Origin: PVC group bacterium (ex Bugula neritina AB1)
GTDB taxonomy: Bacteria; GCA-001730085
Direction of reading: 5' to 3'
NCBI GenBank assembly: GCA_001730085.1
Contig: MDLB01000104.1
Coordinates: 1 to 64,000, forward strand
DNA: 64,000 bases
This document shows, in pieces, positions 27,701 through 33,700 of this stretch. The position numbers and the translations under genes are program-made. Below the pieces are notes generated by a model that did not search any database, was not told the DNA's origin, and saw only the letters and a program-made list of their open reading frames with translations. How positions within the stretch are numbered: the stretch's first letter is position 1; the number at the start of each line of letters is the position of its first letter.

Positions 27701-30700
27701 TCATGAAATATACTATTTTGAAGAGCCAAAGCCTCATCAGAAGCGTTATTAGCTAATTTTCGCTGATCTGCCATATTCTTTTCAATAGAAATATCCGTAC
27801 GGAGCTCATCAATAAAGTCCGTCACAAACTTTCCTTTAAAATCAAATGACCAAGGTTGCTCAGATTCTTGTTTCTCTTGCAAGATTCTCTCTAAAAGCAA
27901 GCTAACATAGCCCTCTATTTCAGAAGACCATTGTTTTTGAGTAGCGTACTTAGAAACAATATCTCTCAAAAGAGCATAATTAGAGGTATGTGAAGATCTA
28001 AGAAGCTCTTCACTCTCATCAGCACCCATCGAGCGACTTTCATCAGCTAAATAAAGTTCAAACTGGTAAGTTTCTCCTCTAAAAAAAACTTCATCACCGG
28101 CAAAAAGAAACCTTTGTTGTTCAGGAGACATCTCATCAAAAGTACCTCCCGCCTTCCAAAAGTCACTCCACATCTCTTCAGTCCATGCGTCTGGAACAAC
28201 AAAAGTAACTTCTGTTCTATCCAAAGATTTTCCTCTAAGGATTTTAGTCTCATCATAACTTTCAACAAGACCAACAGAATTATATTCCGTACTTTTTCTA
28301 AAAACAGTCTCTTTCATATTGGGATCTACGTTATTGAAAGTGGTTTGACGATATGAGTCCAACTGACCGAGCTGAGTATATGTCATCTCATCTTTATGTT
28401 GGGAAACAACTTCTTCAAATGAGAAATCATAAACACGGGCAACAAGGGTATTGGCATTGATCATTTCCAAGTCTTTTTCATTAATAACACCATCATTAAA
28501 AAGATCAAAAGCTTTCCAGTCTTCATCAGTATCCTTCAAAAGACCTTGATCTGACAAATTCATTAACGCATGCATTTTTTGAAGCAAAAGATCTTTCTGA
28601 TATTTGATCTCCTGTCTCCTAGTTAAACCTTTTTTACGAGAAAGCTCTCGTGAAGAAACAATCTGTCCCAAGTTATTGTAAAAAATATCAAAATTATCTG
28701 TTGTAACAGTTATATCAGGTGTATCACTAGAAGTTGAAATATCAGTATATTTCTCCATTTGACCCAAAAGGTTATAAGAAATAGAAGAACGCGTCAATGA
28801 ACTCGAGCTCTGAAAAAGCTCAGGATAAACATTCTCTGACAAACGCAATGTGTCTCCCTCAAATAAAAGAGACTCTCCCTTTAAAAGTGCAACCTGTTTG
28901 TCAACAGTAAAAGAGGCTCTAGATTTAAAATCACCCATTGTCTTATAGGATAGATTACCTGCAGAGTCTTTAAGTTCAAAAATAACATCATCAAGTTTAC
29001 CAAGTTTTTCAGAATAGGTAAGCCTTACATCTTTAAATAACCTTTCGCGACTAGCACTATCATATTCCGTGTTTATACGAAAAGATATTTCTTTAATATC
29101 AGGTTTAGATTCATTCCACGATTCATCAACATAGGAAACTAATCGATTAAAGGAGTCATAGGTTGCTTGATCACGTGAAAGAAACGTTACTTGATCTAAA
29201 GTCACCTCTTTTTTTTCTTGATGACGAACAATAACATTTTCATTCCCTTGAGCAAAAGAACTAAAATCCTGACTTTTACTAGTTGAAAAATATTCAAGCG
29301 CATCTGAACTAAGATCTTGTTCAACAATAATTTCTGACTCAATCTCCACCACAGAAGCATTATCAAAAACACCTGCTTGTTGTTCAAGTGATGCATTAAA
29401 CTCCTGTTCATCAAGATAAAAAGTTTTTGAAGCATCAATTATTTTAAATAAACTTTCACCGCGTAAAAGAGCTTTCTTATGCCTTTCGGACAAAGAATCA
29501 AAATCACTTTGTGACATGTCATCCGAAAGAACAAAATATTCATCAACAATTTTTTCCATAGGCGTGTCTTCAGGAATATAACGTCGCGTAGCTCTTTCAT
29601 AACCGATGATTTGACCCAAAGCATTCTTACGTATGCCAGATTGCAACGTTAAATCATGAACACCTTCTGAATCAACGATCAACTCTTCAAAACTTATTTC
29701 GTGCCCCAAAGTATTATAATTTATATTATCTTTAACTTTACGAGTATAGCTATCAAGCCTACTTTCAACTTTTAATCTATCAAGAGTTAAATAATACTGA
29801 GCGTTCTCTTCAAAAAGATCATACTCTTCCGGAGAGTCAATACGGTTGGTAACATTCACGTTTTCTCCCGCGTATAATTTCCCTAACTCCTCATCTGTTA
29901 AAAGCTTAGCTATCTCAAGTTCTTTTAACTCCCCTTCTAAGAAAGTCCGCATAGAACTTTCAAATCCATTTCGAACTTCAATTTGATCTATTTTTCTAAC
30001 ATAACCCGCATCATCATAGTCGGTCAAAACGCGCTCTGTAGTATCGATAACATTTGGTGAATCACTAGATCTACTTGTTTCAATAAAAGAAAACAATCTC
30101 CCTGCATCATCGTAAGTAACACCGGATCGATTCGTCACATTAAAAACATCTAGTGTTTTCATCCCAAGCCTATCTCTAGAGATTTCTTGATCTCTTCTTG
30201 TGTAACTAGAAGAACGACCAATCTGATCATAAGACATATTACCTTGAACACTATATATATCTTTTTGAAAAATTTTCTGAAAACTTAAAGGCAGAAAAAC
30301 AAGTTTTCCATCCAAAAAAACCTTTTGACCTTTCAAAAGTTTTTGTCTATCCGAAAATCCCAAAGATGACCAGGAGGGTTCCTTAGAGTCATAAGACTCG
30401 TCGACCAAAATTTCCTCAGAATAACCATTTTCTTGTGTTTTTTCATTAAAAGAGATCTCAAATCCTAAGCTATTCGTAAGAATATGAGACTTTGTTGTAA
30501 TTGTTTCTTTTTGAGGGGAAGACGACGACCTTTCAACAGACTGCAAAGCAGAGATTTGACCAACATCATCATATAAAGTATAAACTCTCTCCCGAAAAGT
30601 AACGATATCCAAAAAGTCTTCTTCCGTCCAACTCAAAACAAAAGAAGGATCATTCGTAAGGATCTGACGAAAATACAGCAAATCTAATTCGTCAACTTTC

Positions 30701-33700
30701 CCATCAGCCCCTTGTTTCCCTTGAGAGTCAACCAAATCAAAATGACTATCGTAAAAACCATCTCTCATCAAAGATTGTATTTTTAAAAGCAAATTTTCCT
30801 TCGTATACTTGTAGACTTGGATAGATTTTCCCTCTCGATGAGTTTTCTCGTCATAAGAAAACAACCGCCCATCTCGATAAACACCTCTCCAATCTACCGT
30901 TGTCACAAGAGATGCATCTTCGAAAGACCTTGCTTTAGAAAAGTCCGTCTGAGGAAGAGTGCTTTTTTTCTCATAACGTGTCACAAAACCGTTATCGTCT
31001 CTTTCCAAAGCCTTATACTGAACCATCTCTAAGGTTCTTAAACCTTCTCTCTTTTTATATTTCTCGACAAACTCAGCGTAGGATCCATCTTTTAAATCCA
31101 AAAGACTTCTTGATTCATCCATCTCAACATTTTGAATATAAGAGATATATCCGAAAAGCATTTCACTGTCAAAACGAGAATCCTCTGTCTCTGTGATTTT
31201 CCATAAATTTGGAGACTCAGCATTTCGGGATAACTCTGTATAAGCTATCGGTTGACCAACTTTAATTGTATCAAGAACAACCTGACCATCCTTAACCCTC
31301 GTAAAGTTCAAGGTTTTATAAACCATATTTTCTCGAACAAGCTCTTGCCAGCGATCTTTTATAGAGTTATTAACAGTAATGAAAATATTATCACCCGAAG
31401 CAAGATCGGAAAGATCAATAAAACCATCTTCATTTCTATCCTGTAAATGCAATTTTAAAAAGTTCTGACCCAATGTTTCTTTAGCCAAATCAGACCCAGA
31501 GACAACATCTTGTATCATTTGAAACAACAAAGGTTTCCTTAAAAAAGCAACATCTTCTGAATCAATAACACTATCTTGATTCGAATTTTTAACAAGATAT
31601 TTCAAAACAGAGTCCCTAACATCGTCAAAGGGTTTCTGTTCAAGATTAAAATCAGACAAAGACTCAAGCAAGCTTTCCCTATAAAACGAATCTTTGGAAA
31701 CAAAGAGATCAATCGCTTTAGTAAGCTGAGCAACAGCAAGATCTCCATTCTCAACAGAAGTCAAAAACTCTTGATAATCTCGACTTTTAAATATTTCAAA
31801 ATCTAAAGCATCAACAACCTGATCACCATTTATATCATTGAGTAAATGCTTTAGCTCAATCGAATGAACACCTTCATTAATACCAAGAACGAACTGCTCT
31901 AAAACATCTCCCTCATAAGAAAAATTATCCAAAGCCGAACCATTCACCGAAACAAGGTTTTTAAAACGCTTCAAAAGACCTCCTTCATAACTTCCTTCCC
32001 AAGAAGACTCCTCAACTCTATTTTGAATATCATCTATTCCATAAAAAACAACAACAGAGTTGGTCTTTACCTTATTCCCTCTACCATCATACTTATTGAA
32101 CACATCTGTTTTCTTTTTTCCATAAAGAGAACTATTAGAAATTTCTTCGTAAGATGAAAGCTGGCCATTAGTATAGTAACGACCTTTTGAATCTCTCTTT
32201 GCATTCCACTCAACCTTTTCGAGATCCAAAACATTACCTTGCATATCCATTTTTGAACTTCTAGAAACATAAGAAACAACGGATCTATCCATTTTCTTAT
32301 CAGCTTCTGCATAAATATAGCCTCCAGAAAAAGTAGAATGGCTATATCCTAAAGAGTCAACACCTGTTTCCCGAAACCCTAAAATAAAACCATCTTCATT
32401 ATAAGGACCTCTATCGAGCTCATTACCATCTTTATCCAGAGCAACTGCTTCCCAGTGAATATTTAAGATTTCTTCTCCTTCTGAAATCTTTTGAGCATCA
32501 TAAGATAAAATATTGTCTTGCTCATCGTACTGAATATTTCTCTGACTTTCCCACAAAACTTGCTCCCCAGATTCATTCAAAACACTCCGATCATAAGCGC
32601 TTAGTCTTTGAGCGAAGTCATATTTCATATTATTCATTTGGGTCACAGAAAAAGATCCCTGAGAGTAAGTCTCTTCGGTATATCCAAAAGATCTACCCTG
32701 TAAATCGTATGTCATATTGAAACGATGAGAATCCGTACGAACACCTTCTACAAAAGATGTTGTCCTATATGACCGAATAGAACCATTAGCATCATATTTT
32801 GTATCATACATCTTAGTTGAATATGCTTCACCATCCTCATTAACACCCTTTTCTTCATAACCTAAAAGCCTTTGGTCTGAGTCGAAAAAGACATTTTCAC
32901 GAAGAGAAGTGGTTTCCTCAACTTGAGAATTTTCAAAAATCATTTGACAAAAATCTGAAAAACTAGCAAAACCAATACTTTTCATCGCTTGGGAAAAAAT
33001 ATACTCAGCTTTCCCACCTATTTTTTTACTATTCATTTCATCACTAAGATCTTTTAAAATGTTTTGGTCTTTTGAAACCTGTTTTAAAAAGTCTGAATAA
33101 CTAGCATAGTCTTGATTCATTCTTTGAAAAAATTCAAAATCTCCAAAAACTGCTTCAAATTCAGACTCACCCAAAAGACTCACAAGTTTTGAAAGCTCAT
33201 ATAGATCTTTCGAAAAAAAGTTTTGAATCTCATCTTTTAATTCATTTTTATTGGCATAAAGATTCTTAACAAATTTAGAGTCAAGCTCATAAGATATTGC
33301 AGCACCCTGGATATTAAACTTTAAAATATTCATATCATCTTGACTAAAAGTACTTTTAACCACCTTGCCAGCTTCACTCATCTCTTCATATTCAGAGTAA
33401 CTATAATCAGTATACTTCTGAAGTCGACCTTTATCATAGGCTCCTTCAACACGTGCATCACGGATTTTGGTCTCATTGAGTTTATGCATAAACTCATTAA
33501 CATTACCCCTTTTACGAAAAACATTTCCCGTCGTTGTTTCTTCGTTATAAAGCAAAAGCCCTTTACTATCGTAAGCAGCTTTTCCCCAACTTTCTGTCAT
33601 TTCAGAAACAATAAGAGATTTTTGATTCTTCGAAGATTTCCCCTTAAAGTGTTGTGGTAAAAGATCAAACTGTTTCTGAGGATTACGCTGATAAAAGTCA

